Of a stretch of DNA of 64,000 nt, positions 50,868 to 58,965 are shown piece after piece; position 1 is the first letter of the stretch; each line of letters opens with the position of its first letter. The position numbers and the translations under genes are program-made. Location: positions 310,001-374,000 of the forward strand of contig NZ_VNJK01000002.1 of NCBI RefSeq assembly GCF_007786455.1. The letters are read 5' to 3'. Below the pieces are notes generated by a model. It saw only the letters and a program-made list of their open reading frames with translations, searched no databases and was not told the origin of the DNA. The DNA is from Paenibacillus agilis (GTDB lineage: Bacteria > Bacillota > Bacilli > Paenibacillales > Paenibacillaceae).

Positions 50868-51812
50868 TTACAATAAAATGGCCACTGCGAATACAAAAAT
50901 ACGAGCTGTGTTTAATTGAATAAAGTTTTTTACCACTAAGCCAAATGTCCGCTCTTTCGAACAATCTTGCGTAAATACAGCAATCCGTCTGCGAAGTGGA
51001 ATAATCGTCAACAGGACAGGCAAGACAATCAGCGGATGGATGCCAAGTACGAGCAGCACAATCAGATCAAGATAGGAGAAATAATAAGCATTACGGAACA
51101 AAACAAGCGCAGAATCTTTGCCAATATAGACGGGCAATGTGTATCGTTTATTCTCGATATCCTCATCTTTATCGCAAATGTTGTTAGCTAACATAATGTT
51201 GCCGATCGTCAAAATAGTTGGAATTGAGATTAGAAACACGAACAAAATCTCTTTCACATTAACGTCCAGATAAACGTGCCCGTTCTCCCAAACAATACCC
51301 GCCAGTTGTGTAGGTTCTACATGTACATAAGCCGAGATAAAGATGATAACGAAGCCCATAAACAGTCCTGAAAACAGCTCGCCCAAGGGCATTCGAGAAA
51401 TGGGAATCGGGCCTAGTGAATACCAAAAACCAACGAGGAAGGACAGTCCGCCGAGCAGCAACACTAACAAATTCGTCTGCAGGAACAATAGGAAACCCGC
51501 CACTATTGCTATCGATAACAATACAAAGATGAGAAACAGGACACTCCGCTCGCTCAACTGGTGTCGGACGATTGCATTATGCTCTTCATAGCCGTAGCCG
51601 TTCCGTTTCACGGCCTTTTTATAGTCACCATAGTTGTTAATAGCTGTCGTCGCCATATCAAATGCCAGCAGTGAAGCAAGCATCAGCAAAAAGTGATCCA
51701 TGTGAAACTGTTCGAATCGATACAAGGCATATAAGCTTCCTAATGCAAATGGAATCATGCTCGCGGCTTTTGTTCTTAGTTCTACTACTTGTAAAAAGCT
51801 TTGAAACGTCAC
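50868..51812 (-). CDS. UbiA-family prenyltransferase (MenA-like)
   Basis: A 314-residue membrane enzyme, about the size of MenA (311). It has about eight helices and the two aspartate-rich motifs that bind prenyl diphosphate through Mg: INNYGDYKKAVKRNG near residue 55 and NNICDKDEDIENKRYTLPV near 210. MenA joins a polyprenyl chain to 1,4-dihydroxy-2-naphthoate in menaquinone synthesis; another UbiA substrate is possible. GTG at 51812 lies seven bases after AAGGGG. No other men genes are adjacent. The cydABDC operon, whose product uses menaquinol, is 2.5 kb away but on a separate transcript. Confidence 0.85.
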   Translation of the reverse strand: MTFQSFLQVVELRTKAASMIPFALGSLYALYRFEQFHMDHFLLMLASLLAFDMATTAINNYGDYKKAVKRNGYGYEEHNAIVRHQLSERSVLFLIFVLLSIAIVAGFLLFLQTNLLVLLLGGLSFLVGFWYSLGPIPISRMPLGELFSGLFMGFVIIFISAYVHVEPTQLAGIVWENGHVYLDVNVKEILFVFLISIPTILTIGNIMLANNICDKDEDIENKRYTLPVYIGKDSALVLFRNAYYFSYLDLIVLLVLGIHPLIVLPVLLTIIPLRRRIAVFTQDCSKERTFGLVVKNFIQLNTARIFVFAVAILL

Positions 51813-51925
51813 AGTACTACCCCTTTTTTTATAATCTTCATACCGATAAATACACCGATTGTATAAGAAAACAGGAGGTACCGACTAGGATATATATCAC
51901 AAATTTAATCTATTTCTAAAAAACA

Positions 51926-51960
51926 AAGACACTCGCCCCCGATGTAGGAGTGAGTGTCTT
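51926..51960 (-). terminator. Terminator of the nitroreductase gene
   Basis: AAGACACTC (51926-51934) and GAGTGTCTT (51952-51960) form a perfect 9-bp stem. On the minus strand TTTGTTTTTT follows. Confidence 0.9.
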
Positions 51961-51990
51961 GCATATATTCGTTCTATTACAATATGCGCC

Positions 51991-52590
51991 TTATTTGAAC
52001 ACTTTAAGACGGCTATCTAGCGGCTGGAATGCTTTTTCACCCGCCGTAACTGTTGGCTTACCGAATGGCATTTGTCCTGTTAGCTTCCATGTGGATGGAA
52101 TGTTCCATTCCTCTGCAATTCCAGCATCTATAAGCGGGTTGTAATGCTGCAGCGTTGCACCGAAGCCTTCTGCATCCAATAGTGTCCATACAACCAATTG
52201 AAGCATACCGCTAGATTGCTGCGACCAGATTGGGAAGTTGTCACTGTACAGCGCGAACTGCTCTTGCAGCCCTTTTACTACAGCCTCATCCTCGAAGAAG
52301 AGCACTGTACCATAGCCGCTGCGGAAAGCGTCCATTTTTTCTTTTGTCGGCGTAAAGTTCTCAGCGGGAACGACTTTGCGAAGCGCGTCCTCAGTCAAAT
52401 TCCACAGCTTATCATGCTGCTCTCCAAGCAATACAACAACACGTGCGCTTTGAGAATTAAATGCGGAAGGTGTATGTTGTACCGCTTCAGCAACCAACTC
52501 TTCAATGCGTGCATCCGACACGACATGGTCCTTGCTAATTCCATAAATACTGCGTCTTTCCTTCAATGCTTTCAATAGATCTTTGCTCAT
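51991..52590 (-). CDS. Nitroreductase-family oxidoreductase
   Basis: A 199-residue FMN-dependent reductase of the nitroreductase fold. N-terminus LLKALKERRSIYGISKDHVVSD carries the FMN-binding RRS-like motif, and HTPSAFNSQSARVVVLLG follows. Members reduce nitro compounds or quinones with NAD(P)H. ATG at 52590 is nine bases after AGAGGAG; the longer frame from 52626 overlaps that site. Divergent from an HxlR-type regulator with a 20-bp palindrome between, the same layout as B. subtilis hypR/hypO and near yodB/yodC, suggesting a disulfide- or quinone-stress switch. Confidence 0.9.
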   Translation of the reverse strand: MSKDLLKALKERRSIYGISKDHVVSDARIEELVAEAVQHTPSAFNSQSARVVVLLGEQHDKLWNLTEDALRKVVPAENFTPTKEKMDAFRSGYGTVLFFEDEAVVKGLQEQFALYSDNFPIWSQQSSGMLQLVVWTLLDAEGFGATLQHYNPLIDAGIAEEWNIPSTWKLTGQMPFGKPTVTAGEKAFQPLDSRLKVFK

Positions 52591-52729
52591 TTTAACATTC
52601 TCCTCTGCTTGTAAAGTTCTCTTCAAATAAAAATATTTTTTATATATACTTACTTTTATATAGCATCATTTCACTTTCTTTATTATATCTCTATAATAAA
52701 TAATGTAAATTACGCACTTTGAAGATATA

Positions 52730-52749
52730 AAGTATCTTTAAAGATACTT
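52730..52749 (+). promoter_or_regulatory. 20-bp perfect palindrome, HxlR operator candidate
   Basis: AAGTATCTTT (52730-52739) is followed directly by its reverse complement AAAGATACTT (52740-52749). It lies 14 nt before the HxlR start codon and 140 nt from the nitroreductase start. The HxlR product is the likely binder. Confidence 0.7.
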
Positions 52750-52763
52750 ATAGGGGGATAGGC

Positions 52764-53123
52764 ATGGAGAAGAAAGATCCTGATCTATGCAAAGTCGAAA
52801 ATACGCTTCATATTTTGATTGGAAAATGGAAACCTCTCATCATTATGCACTTGATGTTCGGTGGTACGAAGCGATTCAGTGATCTCCAGCGTGCTCTTGC
52901 TGGCATTACAACAAAAACGTTGACTACACAGCTGCGAGAACTGGAGGAACAGGAAATCATCCTGCGCGTCGTATACCCAGTAGTTCCTCCACGCGTGGAA
53001 TACTCGATTACGGAATATGGGATGACACTTCAGCCTGTTCTTCATTTAATGCATGAATGGGGAAATGCTCATCTCGAACGACAGCTGAACAAAGAACAAT
53101 CTACCTTCAACAACAACCAATAA
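52764..53123 (+). CDS. HxlR-family transcriptional regulator
   Basis: A 119-residue winged-helix protein: CKVENTLHILIGKWKPLIIMHLMFGGTKRFSDLQRALAGITTKTLTTQLRELEEQEIILR and VVPPRVEYSITEYGMTL are diagnostic. A cysteine at residue 9, just before the first helix, matches the conserved N-terminal cysteine through which YodB and HypR sense disulfide or quinone stress. ATG at 52764 follows TAGGGGG. It faces a nitroreductase gene, its probable target, and its own start lies next to a 20-bp palindrome. Confidence 0.92.
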   Translation: MEKKDPDLCKVENTLHILIGKWKPLIIMHLMFGGTKRFSDLQRALAGITTKTLTTQLRELEEQEIILRVVYPVVPPRVEYSITEYGMTLQPVLHLMHEWGNAHLERQLNKEQSTFNNNQ

Positions 53124-53128
53124 ACGCA

Positions 53129-53169
53129 AAACAGCCTTGGCTCGGTTGAATCCCGAACTAAGGCTGTTT
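53129..53169 (+). terminator. Terminator of the HxlR gene
   Basis: AAACAGCCTT (53129-53138) and AAGGCTGTTT (53160-53169) form a perfect 10-bp stem with internal CGG/CCG pairing, followed by CTTCT. Confidence 0.85.
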
Positions 53170-53218
53170 CTTCTAAAGCTATAGCCATACTTACGACAAT
53201 AGCGTAGATGGATGCGTA

Positions 53219-53941
53219 TTACTGAGGGTTTGTCGTCCAAATACCTGCTGTTTTTACAAATACACGTGCAGGCAGCTTCAATGTCGCAAGTGCAAGTTCA
53301 GCCACATCTTCAGGCTGCATCATGCGATCCTCGTCACCAATTTTAAGGCCAGCACTAGTAGCCAACTCTGTATTTACTGTGCTCGGTGTAAGAGCTGTAA
53401 CACGGATGTTGAACTTACGCACTTCTTGCATAAGCGCTTCTGTCATACCCATAACCGCAAACTTGGACGCATTGTAGGCAGAGCCTGTCGCGAATCCGCG
53501 CTCACCAGCTGTAGAAGCTACGTTGATGATGTTACCACTGTTTTGGCTGATCATATGAGGAAGTACCGCACGAGTTACATAGTACGTACCCATCAAGTTA
53601 ACTTGGATAATACGCTCCCATTCTTTTGGATCCATATCCACAAGCGTACCGAACGTAGCGATACCTGCGTTATTGATGAGGATATCTACTTGGCCTAGCT
53701 CACCTACGAGCGCAGCAACCGCCTGATCAACTGTTTCTTGGTTCGCAATATCTGCCGACGCGATGCTTACGCGGATACCGTACTGTTCTTGAAGCTCAGC
53801 TTGAAGCTTCTCCAAGTCAGCGCTCGTGCGCGCGATAAGACCAAGGTTCGTACCTTCCTTTGCAAGGGCATGAGCAATCGCCTTACCGATTCCTTTACCT
53901 GCGCCTGTAATAAGAGCTACTTTATTTTTAAATTCCATCAT
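53219..53941 (-). CDS. Short-chain dehydrogenase/reductase (FabG-like)
   Basis: A 240-residue classical SDR. NAD(P)-binding GAGKGIGKAIA (about 14-24), the structural NNAG, catalytic Ser in IINVASTAGERG and YxxxK in SAYNASKFAV are all present. It resembles 3-ketoacyl-ACP reductase FabG, but no fab gene is near, so the substrate is open. ATG at 53941 (with a second ATG following) has GGAGAG. Its terminator is unclear; the HxlR hairpin downstream may serve it. Confidence 0.9.
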   Translation of the reverse strand: MMEFKNKVALITGAGKGIGKAIAHALAKEGTNLGLIARTSADLEKLQAELQEQYGIRVSIASADIANQETVDQAVAALVGELGQVDILINNAGIATFGTLVDMDPKEWERIIQVNLMGTYYVTRAVLPHMISQNSGNIINVASTAGERGFATGSAYNASKFAVMGMTEALMQEVRKFNIRVTALTPSTVNTELATSAGLKIGDEDRMMQPEDVAELALATLKLPARVFVKTAGIWTTNPQ

Positions 53942-54040
53942 TATTCTCTCCTTCTGACTCTGATGCCTAAACCCGGTGTTATTGTGCTGCTCTATTAAGT
54001 ACTTACTGCAAATGCTTCTATTTGAAGTGTAACTACAGTG

Positions 54041-54349
54041 CTATGCTTGACTGGATACGACCATTTCATACTTATTCAATGAAGCTCCAAGCATATATTG
54101 CTTCGACTCCCCACCACCGCGATGTGATTCACGGAAAGATTCGCTCGCTGTCCAATTGCGGAAAGATTCTTCGTTTTCCCACAAGGTACATACTTTTAGC
54201 TCTTCTTCCCCTTCCTTACCTTCGCCAAGCCATACTTCCAACCGTATAAAGCCAGGCATCTGCTGTACACCTTGCGCTGCAGCAAAGCGCTCTGCCACCT
54301 GCTTTCCATGTCCCGCCATGATTCGAATAGTGTTCGTTACGACAAACAT
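54041..54349 (-). CDS. HmoA/IsdG-like antibiotic-biosynthesis-type monooxygenase
   Basis: A 102-residue single-domain protein of the dimeric ABM fold: FVVTNTIRIMAGHGKQVAERFA, MPGFIRLEVWLGEGKEGEEELKVCTLWENEESFRNWTASESFRESH. It closely resembles B. subtilis HmoA/HmoB-type heme monooxygenases. A histidine in FRESH could be the axial heme ligand. ATG at 54349 directly follows GGAGGAGAAGCG; the longer frame from 54394 would overlap it. Heme degradation for iron recovery is the expected role, not proven. Confidence 0.8.
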   Translation of the reverse strand: MFVVTNTIRIMAGHGKQVAERFAAAQGVQQMPGFIRLEVWLGEGKEGEEELKVCTLWENEESFRNWTASESFRESHRGGGESKQYMLGASLNKYEMVVSSQA

Positions 54350-54497
54350 CGCTTCTCCTCCTATACAACCTAATACTTGCATGAACAAGTGCATGTCAGC
54401 TTACCTCATTTATTATAGTAGAAACATGTCCTCAACACCAATCGCTTCCGAAAATGGATTCCCTTTTTAGATAGTTCTGACACTTTCAAAATAATAA

Positions 54498-54558
54498 AGG
54501 TCTGCTCGTATGCAAATGAGCTTCCCTTGCAGGCTTCTCACTACATACTTGCAGACCT
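54498..54558 (-). terminator. Possible terminator of the TerC gene
   Basis: AGGTCTGC (54498-54505) pairs with GCAGACCT (54551-54558) across a long 45-nt region. On the minus strand TTTATTATTTTG follows. The long loop lowers confidence. Confidence 0.45.
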
Positions 54559-54587
54559 CGTTGTTATTTGTTAAATAGATTTATTGA

Positions 54588-55367
54588 TTAATGATGAGCC
54601 TCTGCTTCATTTTTAGGCTCAACTTTCTCCTTCGACATGAACCAGCCAGCTACAGCGATAGTAATCATAACACCCCAGAAGATAAGCTTCCATACTGGAT
54701 CTTTCGGGAATGTCTTCGCTAATACACCGATATCAGGGTGTGAAAGCGTAGATACCGTCAACTTCACGCCTACCCATCCTACGATAAGGAATGCAGCTGT
54801 TTCCAAGCCCGGACGTTTAAGAAGCAATGTCGTGAAATAAGATGCTGCGAAACGCATGATGACGAGTCCGATGATACCACCTGCCAAAATAACGAGGAAG
54901 TGTCCACCATCCATGCCGCCGATTGGAGGCAAGCTCGTCGTTGGCAATGTAATCGCAAGCGCTACTGCCGCCAAGATTGCATCAACCGCGAACGCAAGGT
55001 CTGCCAACTCTACTTTTAATACCGTAACCCAGAAGTTCTCTTGCTTTTCCTTTACGTCCTTCTGATGACTGTCTTTCTTGAGCACGTACCTCTTCACCAT
55101 GAAGCTTATCGATATAAAGAGAAGATACGCTGCCCCTATCGCTTGCACCTGCCACACATTTGCCAAGTAGGAAATGATGAACAAGGAACCGAAGCGGAAT
55201 ACAAATGCTCCAGCCAAGCCGTAGAAGAGCGCCTTCTTTCTCTCTTTCTCAGGCAAGTGTTTAACCATAATAGAAATAACGAGCGCATTATCGGCTGCTA
55301 AAATACCTTCAAGCGCGATGAGTACGAGCAATACCCAGCCGTACTGTAACAACAAACCAACATCCAT
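54588..55367 (-). CDS. TerC-family membrane protein, probable Mn exporter (YkoY/MeeY-type)
   Basis: A 259-residue protein with about seven helices and the conserved TerC acidic motifs, LEGILAADNALVISIMVKHLP and VELADLAFAVDAILAA. TerC proteins of this size (YkoY/MeeY) are thought to export manganese, often to supply secreted enzymes. ATG at 55367 follows AAGGAGGAG; the longer frame to 55412 includes that site. A yybP-ykoY riboswitch with terminator lies in its leader, so Mn should turn the gene on. Confidence 0.92.
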   Translation of the reverse strand: MDVGLLLQYGWVLLVLIALEGILAADNALVISIMVKHLPEKERKKALFYGLAGAFVFRFGSLFIISYLANVWQVQAIGAAYLLFISISFMVKRYVLKKDSHQKDVKEKQENFWVTVLKVELADLAFAVDAILAAVALAITLPTTSLPPIGGMDGGHFLVILAGGIIGLVIMRFAASYFTTLLLKRPGLETAAFLIVGWVGVKLTVSTLSHPDIGVLAKTFPKDPVWKLIFWGVMITIAVAGWFMSKEKVEPKNEAEAHH

Positions 55368-55425
55368 TGTAACTCCTCCTTTGTCAATCATACATGTATT
55401 AGATGTAACCAATGTGAAGGCATAT

Positions 55426-55498
55426 AAAAACCTCCACCCCGTTCATACGGCGGTGAAGGCAGCACACGTACGTATTCCAAGAGGATACGCCTTCACCG
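55426..55498 (-). terminator. Mn-riboswitch expression platform (terminator and antiterminator)
   Basis: The minus-strand hairpin pairs 55447-55459 with 55431-55442 and runs into TTTTT (complement of 55426-55430). Its 5' arm includes the complement of 55451-55460, which also pairs perfectly (10 bp, CGGTGAAGGC with GCCTTCACCG) with the region 55489-55498 next to the aptamer. The two pairings exclude each other, so the aptamer state can decide termination. Confidence 0.85.
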
Positions 55499-55501
55499 AT
55501 T

Positions 55502-55596
55502 GGCAAAGGTCTCGCAACAACGTCCAGCGTTGTGAATAAAGCCGGAGACCCTAAGGTCACGTAATGACGACTTTATTACGGAGCTACTCCCCTTTA
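55502..55596 (-). promoter_or_regulatory. yybP-ykoY manganese riboswitch aptamer
   Basis: Read leftward, it starts AAAGGGGAGTAGC and ends GAGACCTTTGCC, the two most conserved blocks of this class. Between them are ATAAAGTCGTCATTACGTGA and CCGGCTTTATT, the paired arm of the second helix. The Mn-binding loops CCTT(A)GG-type sequence near TGACCTTAGGGTCTCC is present. Mn binding normally favours read-through into the TerC gene. The gap beyond, 55597-55846, contains only the opposite-strand start region of lipL. Confidence 0.95.
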
Positions 55597-55846
55597 CTAT
55601 TACGAGTATTATATCACGTGATTAAAAAATGGAAAACACGAAATTCAGTCATATTATCCATAAATCAACGAAATTCAGCCTTTTATAAAAATTAAAACCA
55701 ATTATACTCTCTATTTCTTATATTTTAGCCAACTTTCTGTCTATTACTCATATTATTATGGATCTACCAAGGGATTGTTACCTGTATCAAGCCATGCTAC
55801 GATGGGTATAATCTTTTCCTAATGTCACCCAATGCGAGGACTGTTT

Positions 55847-56737
55847 ATGATGACTGCTATGGATAGTAACAAGAATACTAAACCTGTAAATACATGCAAT
55901 ATATTCGGCAGCGAATTTGCCAATATGCTGCTGCTCGATCGTACACATGAAATCGAAGAGCCTGATGCGCTCTACTCCTTTGCGCTGGACGAGCTTCTAT
56001 GCCGGTATACAGGGCAGGGCGGTCCGCCCATCTGTCATCTGTGGCGGCATCCAGCGGCCTTTATTATGGGGTTGCGCGACAGCCGTCTGCCGCAGGCAGC
56101 TGAGGCGGAGCGCTGGCTGCAAGCGCAAGGCATGTATACAGCCGTGCGCCATTCTGGCGGAGCAGCGGTTCCGCTCGATCTTGGCGTCGTGAATATTTCG
56201 CTTATCCTGCCAAAGGCGGATTTGAGCGATCGTCATTTTCACGACGACTTTGAGCGGATGTACAAGCTGATTCAGCTTGCGCTGCAAGCGCAGGGCGAGC
56301 GAGTCGCTAAAGGTGAGATCGCCGGAGCGTTCTGCCCGGGCGATTACGACTTGAGTATCGACGGGCTGAAGTTTTGCGGCATTGCGCAGCGTCGACAGAC
56401 GAAGGCTTTTATCGTCCAAGCCTTCGTGATCGCCGCCGGCTCGGGGCAGGCGCGTGCCCAATTGGTACGCGACTTTTATGACCGAGCCGCTCTTGGTGGT
56501 GCTGCGCCGTCCGACCACCCACTGGTGGTAGCGGACAGCACCGCGAGCTTGGCCGAGCTCACTGGACTCGGCCCGGATGCCGCGCAGGCGTTCACGGACG
56601 CGGTCAAGCGCGTCATCCGTGAACGGCAATCGCCGCAGGCTATTGCCGATGCGGCATCCATGTTCCATCTCCCCGAACCTGCGCAAGTTCGGGAGATGGC
56701 GCTAAAGCTGCGCAACCGCTACGCGATTCAATCGTAG
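55847..56737 (+). CDS. lipL: Octanoyl-[GcvH]:protein N-octanoyltransferase
   Basis: A 296-residue member of the lipoate-ligase-like family. RHSGGAAVPLDLGVVNISLIL is the lipoyl-binding motif and GEIAGAFCPGDYDLSIDGLKFCGIAQRR holds the acyl-transfer cysteine (FCPGDYD, about residue 162) as in B. subtilis LipL. It moves the octanoyl group from GcvH to the E2 subunits for lipoate formation. ATG at 55847 follows GAGG by seven bases; a frame to 55832 is less likely. The gene is clearly more GC-rich than its neighbours from about 55990 on. Two strong hairpins lie in its last 80 nt. Confidence 0.9.
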   Translation: MMTAMDSNKNTKPVNTCNIFGSEFANMLLLDRTHEIEEPDALYSFALDELLCRYTGQGGPPICHLWRHPAAFIMGLRDSRLPQAAEAERWLQAQGMYTAVRHSGGAAVPLDLGVVNISLILPKADLSDRHFHDDFERMYKLIQLALQAQGERVAKGEIAGAFCPGDYDLSIDGLKFCGIAQRRQTKAFIVQAFVIAAGSGQARAQLVRDFYDRAALGGAAPSDHPLVVADSTASLAELTGLGPDAAQAFTDAVKRVIRERQSPQAIADAASMFHLPEPAQVREMALKLRNRYAIQS

Positions 56738-56746
56738 CGGTTGCGC
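56710..56746 (+). repeat. Perfect 14-bp inverted repeat over the lipL stop codon
   Basis: GCGCAACCGCTACG (56710-56723) and its exact complement (56733-56746) flank 9 nt, including the last codons and TAG stop of lipL. A second hairpin with 13-bp arms and one bulge (CCATCTCCCCGAAC at about 56665-56678 and GTTCGGGAGATGG at 56687-56699) precedes it in the coding region. No T run follows at once, so it may stabilise the mRNA end rather than act as a classical terminator. Confidence 0.75.
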
Positions 56747-56962
56747 ATGCAGCCCTGCTCGAGTAGCAAAAAAACATATAAACAAAATGTAAAATGATCA
56801 GCTTTTATGTTGATGATCACCCAAGATCCAAGTAAACTAAGATCACGGTTCCAATTCATGATTTGAGCATGATGTTGAGGAAGACCGACCCTATTTTTTG
56901 TTGCACCCGGTACGAGCTTTCACAACAACATTTGAACCATCAAATCTTGAGGAGGAACAAGC

Positions 56963-57400
56963 ATGGAAAACAATCAGGTATTAGATATTTTGCTGCAAAT
57001 TAAGACTCAAGTGGAAGGTCTGCATTCTACGGTAAGTAACATCGAGATTAAAGTAGATACCATCGAGACTAAAATTGATGACCTGGAATCCAGAATGAGC
57101 GGTATGGAGTCGCGAATGGACAACATGGAGTCCAAAATGACCAATATGGAGTCAAGAATAGGCAGCATCGAATCCACAGTGTCCAATATGGAGTCAGATA
57201 TTGCGGGAATCAAAGAAACCGTAAATCGTATTGAACAGCAGCAGCAAGAGGATGTAATTGCTCTCTTGAAAGTAATTGACTGCAATGTGACCGAAATCAA
57301 CGAACGGCAAGAGGAAACCGACCACGTAATTGATGTATTAAGCGCTAGGACGACCAGACTCCAGGCCAAAACCGAGCATTTGTCCAATCTTGATAATTAA
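56963..57400 (+). CDS. Small coiled-coil protein with seven-residue repeats
   Basis: A 145-residue soluble protein, almost entirely helical heptads. Residues about 38-85 are near-perfect heptads of the form MESRMxN/MESxMxN: MSGMESRMDNMESKMTNMES, then IGSIESTVSN. The rest continues a parallel coiled coil up to about 125. I see no catalytic or membrane segment. Similar small proteins are common in bacilli and their roles are unknown; scaffolding or oligomerisation is inferred. ATG at 56963 follows GGAGG. It is a single unit, with a terminator shared with the DUF418 gene. Confidence 0.85.
   Translation: MENNQVLDILLQIKTQVEGLHSTVSNIEIKVDTIETKIDDLESRMSGMESRMDNMESKMTNMESRIGSIESTVSNMESDIAGIKETVNRIEQQQQEDVIALLKVIDCNVTEINERQEETDHVIDVLSARTTRLQAKTEHLSNLDN
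57085..57211 (+). repeat. 21-bp tandem coding repeats in the coiled-coil gene
   Basis: Imperfect 21-bp units of the type ATGGAGTCNNNAATG repeat about six times, encoding seven-residue MESxMxN heptads. The DNA repeats suggest that the coil grew by slippage or unequal exchange, so repeat number may vary between strains. Confidence 0.75.
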
Positions 57401-57521
57401 TACGCACACAACACCCGAAGTTGGTGACATTGTGTACAACTCTTCACTACGACTAACTAACCAACTACCGAAATTACTACTTCATCCAATAACCATTTAC
57501 TTGTGAAACTATAAAAAGTAA

Positions 57522-57586
57522 AAATAGCCATCCTCTCAAGATATCCCGTACATACTACGTGGTACCCATCAAGAGGATGGCTATTT
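57522..57586. terminator. Terminator between the coiled-coil and DUF418 genes
   Basis: AAATAGCCATCCTCT (57522-57536) and its complement AGAGGATGGCTATTT (57572-57586) form a perfect 15-bp stem. T runs follow on both strands, so it can serve both convergent genes. Confidence 0.92.
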
Positions 57587-57620
57587 CATTTTATTTATCT
57601 AAAAAATATACGGCTATAAA

Positions 57621-58796
57621 CTAAGATGAGCTGCTCTCTGTACTCGGCTGCACTGTTTCCTTACCAAGTGCTGCACGTCGCAACGGACTAAAGCGGCCAT
57701 ACGTACCAGCACGCCACAGCCATTCCAAAGGACCCATATTGTAGCGTCTCAGCCACCAGCGGCTAAATAATATTTGCAACGATACTACAACAACAGCGAA
57801 TATCGCCCCCATCCACAAAGGAGCAGCCCCTGCATTTTGCCAAATGAAGTGCAGCACGCCCATCGTAATGATGGTTTGCATTAAGTAGTTGGTGAACGCC
57901 ATCCGACCTAAAGCAGATAACCCTTGGAAAGGTTTCACCCCGTAACGAGCCACGAGCCGCAGTAATGTACACACATAGAAAACCGCTATCACTTTCCCCG
58001 TTACATGCGTATAGAACGTTACATCCGATGGTTGATAAGCGGTTGGGTTAGCAATAAAAACTTGCACCATAGGAATAAACAACAACGCTGCTAAGATAAG
58101 CGAACTCCACTGCACAATTCGTATGTTCTTTCTCTGCTCCACACGAGGCTGAAACCAGCCATTTCGGGCAGCGAATATCCCTATCAGTGCGCAGCTTACG
58201 ATATCAAGTAACATCAATATGCTATTTGGCAAACCAAATGTAAGGAAGAAATTAATTCGTTCACTCATATTCGGTACATGCGGCAGAAGTACACTTACAT
58301 CTGCATATTGATCAGCAGGCATGAACGCAGTCAACGCTAGCAAGCCGTTGAACATACTCAACATAACCAAACTCCATACGATGAGTGTCTTTGACGAACG
58401 CTTATAGAAAAGGAGCAGCACTAAACCCGCCAATGCGTACGTATTTAAGATATCTCCAATCCAAAACAGTACGACATGAGCAACCCCTACTACGAATAGA
58501 AGGAATAGACGCCTGCTCATCAGTTTATTTGCGGATAGTCCCCGATTTTCCGCACTTTTCATAAAGAGATGGAAACCCGCTCCGAATAAAAAGGCAAAGA
58601 TCGTATAAAACTTCGTTTGAATAAATAAGTCATACAACCATCTTAATACGGCGTCTGAGCCAAATGCTGTATCATAAAATAAAACACCGCTGCCAACCAT
58701 CTCTGGAAAGTTAACGATAAAAATACCGATAATCGCAAATCCTCGGATAATATCCATCGTATCGATCCGCTGACTCTTCTGTATTTGCACGGACAA
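57621..58796 (-). CDS. DUF418-domain membrane protein (YeiB/YrkO-like)
   Basis: About 391 residues with about ten helices. The start (RIDTMDIIRGFAIIGIFIVNFPEM) is the acyltransferase-3-like first helix of DUF418/YeiB proteins, and the C-terminal DUF418 half shows LGRMAFTNYLMQTIITMG and GPLEWLWRAGTYGRFSPLRR, a highly conserved end. The function is unknown. TTG at 58796 is chosen because AGGGGGAG is five bases upstream; a GTG at 58790 is also possible. It is a single gene. Confidence 0.9.
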   Translation of the reverse strand: MSVQIQKSQRIDTMDIIRGFAIIGIFIVNFPEMVGSGVLFYDTAFGSDAVLRWLYDLFIQTKFYTIFAFLFGAGFHLFMKSAENRGLSANKLMSRRLFLLFVVGVAHVVLFWIGDILNTYALAGLVLLLFYKRSSKTLIVWSLVMLSMFNGLLALTAFMPADQYADVSVLLPHVPNMSERINFFLTFGLPNSILMLLDIVSCALIGIFAARNGWFQPRVEQRKNIRIVQWSSLILAALLFIPMVQVFIANPTAYQPSDVTFYTHVTGKVIAVFYVCTLLRLVARYGVKPFQGLSALGRMAFTNYLMQTIITMGVLHFIWQNAGAAPLWMGAIFAVVVVSLQILFSRWWLRRYNMGPLEWLWRAGTYGRFSPLRRAALGKETVQPSTESSSS

Positions 58797-58965
58797 AATA
58801 TCTCCCCCTCGCTTATTATGCATAACCTACCTGCTACTATATTTCATTAAAAAGACAAAAACAAAGCCATCTATTATTAAATTTCACTTAACCTATTGCT
58901 AACAAGTAGAAAAAGATGGAATATGAAAGATGTAAGGTAACCAACTTAATAGGAAGGGTGTTTAT

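Noticed and set aside
50761-50964. 67-codon minus-strand frame after the prenyltransferase, ending HRVDLLMGTITAPWLFLVPSPF-like
   Set aside because: Most of it overlaps the end of the prenyltransferase gene in another frame; there is no ribosome binding site. The tail looks protein-like, so a decayed remnant is possible but unsupported.
55997-56686. 229-codon minus-strand frame in lipL
   Set aside because: GC-rich DNA gives long antisense frames; the plus strand carries the LipL catalytic motifs.
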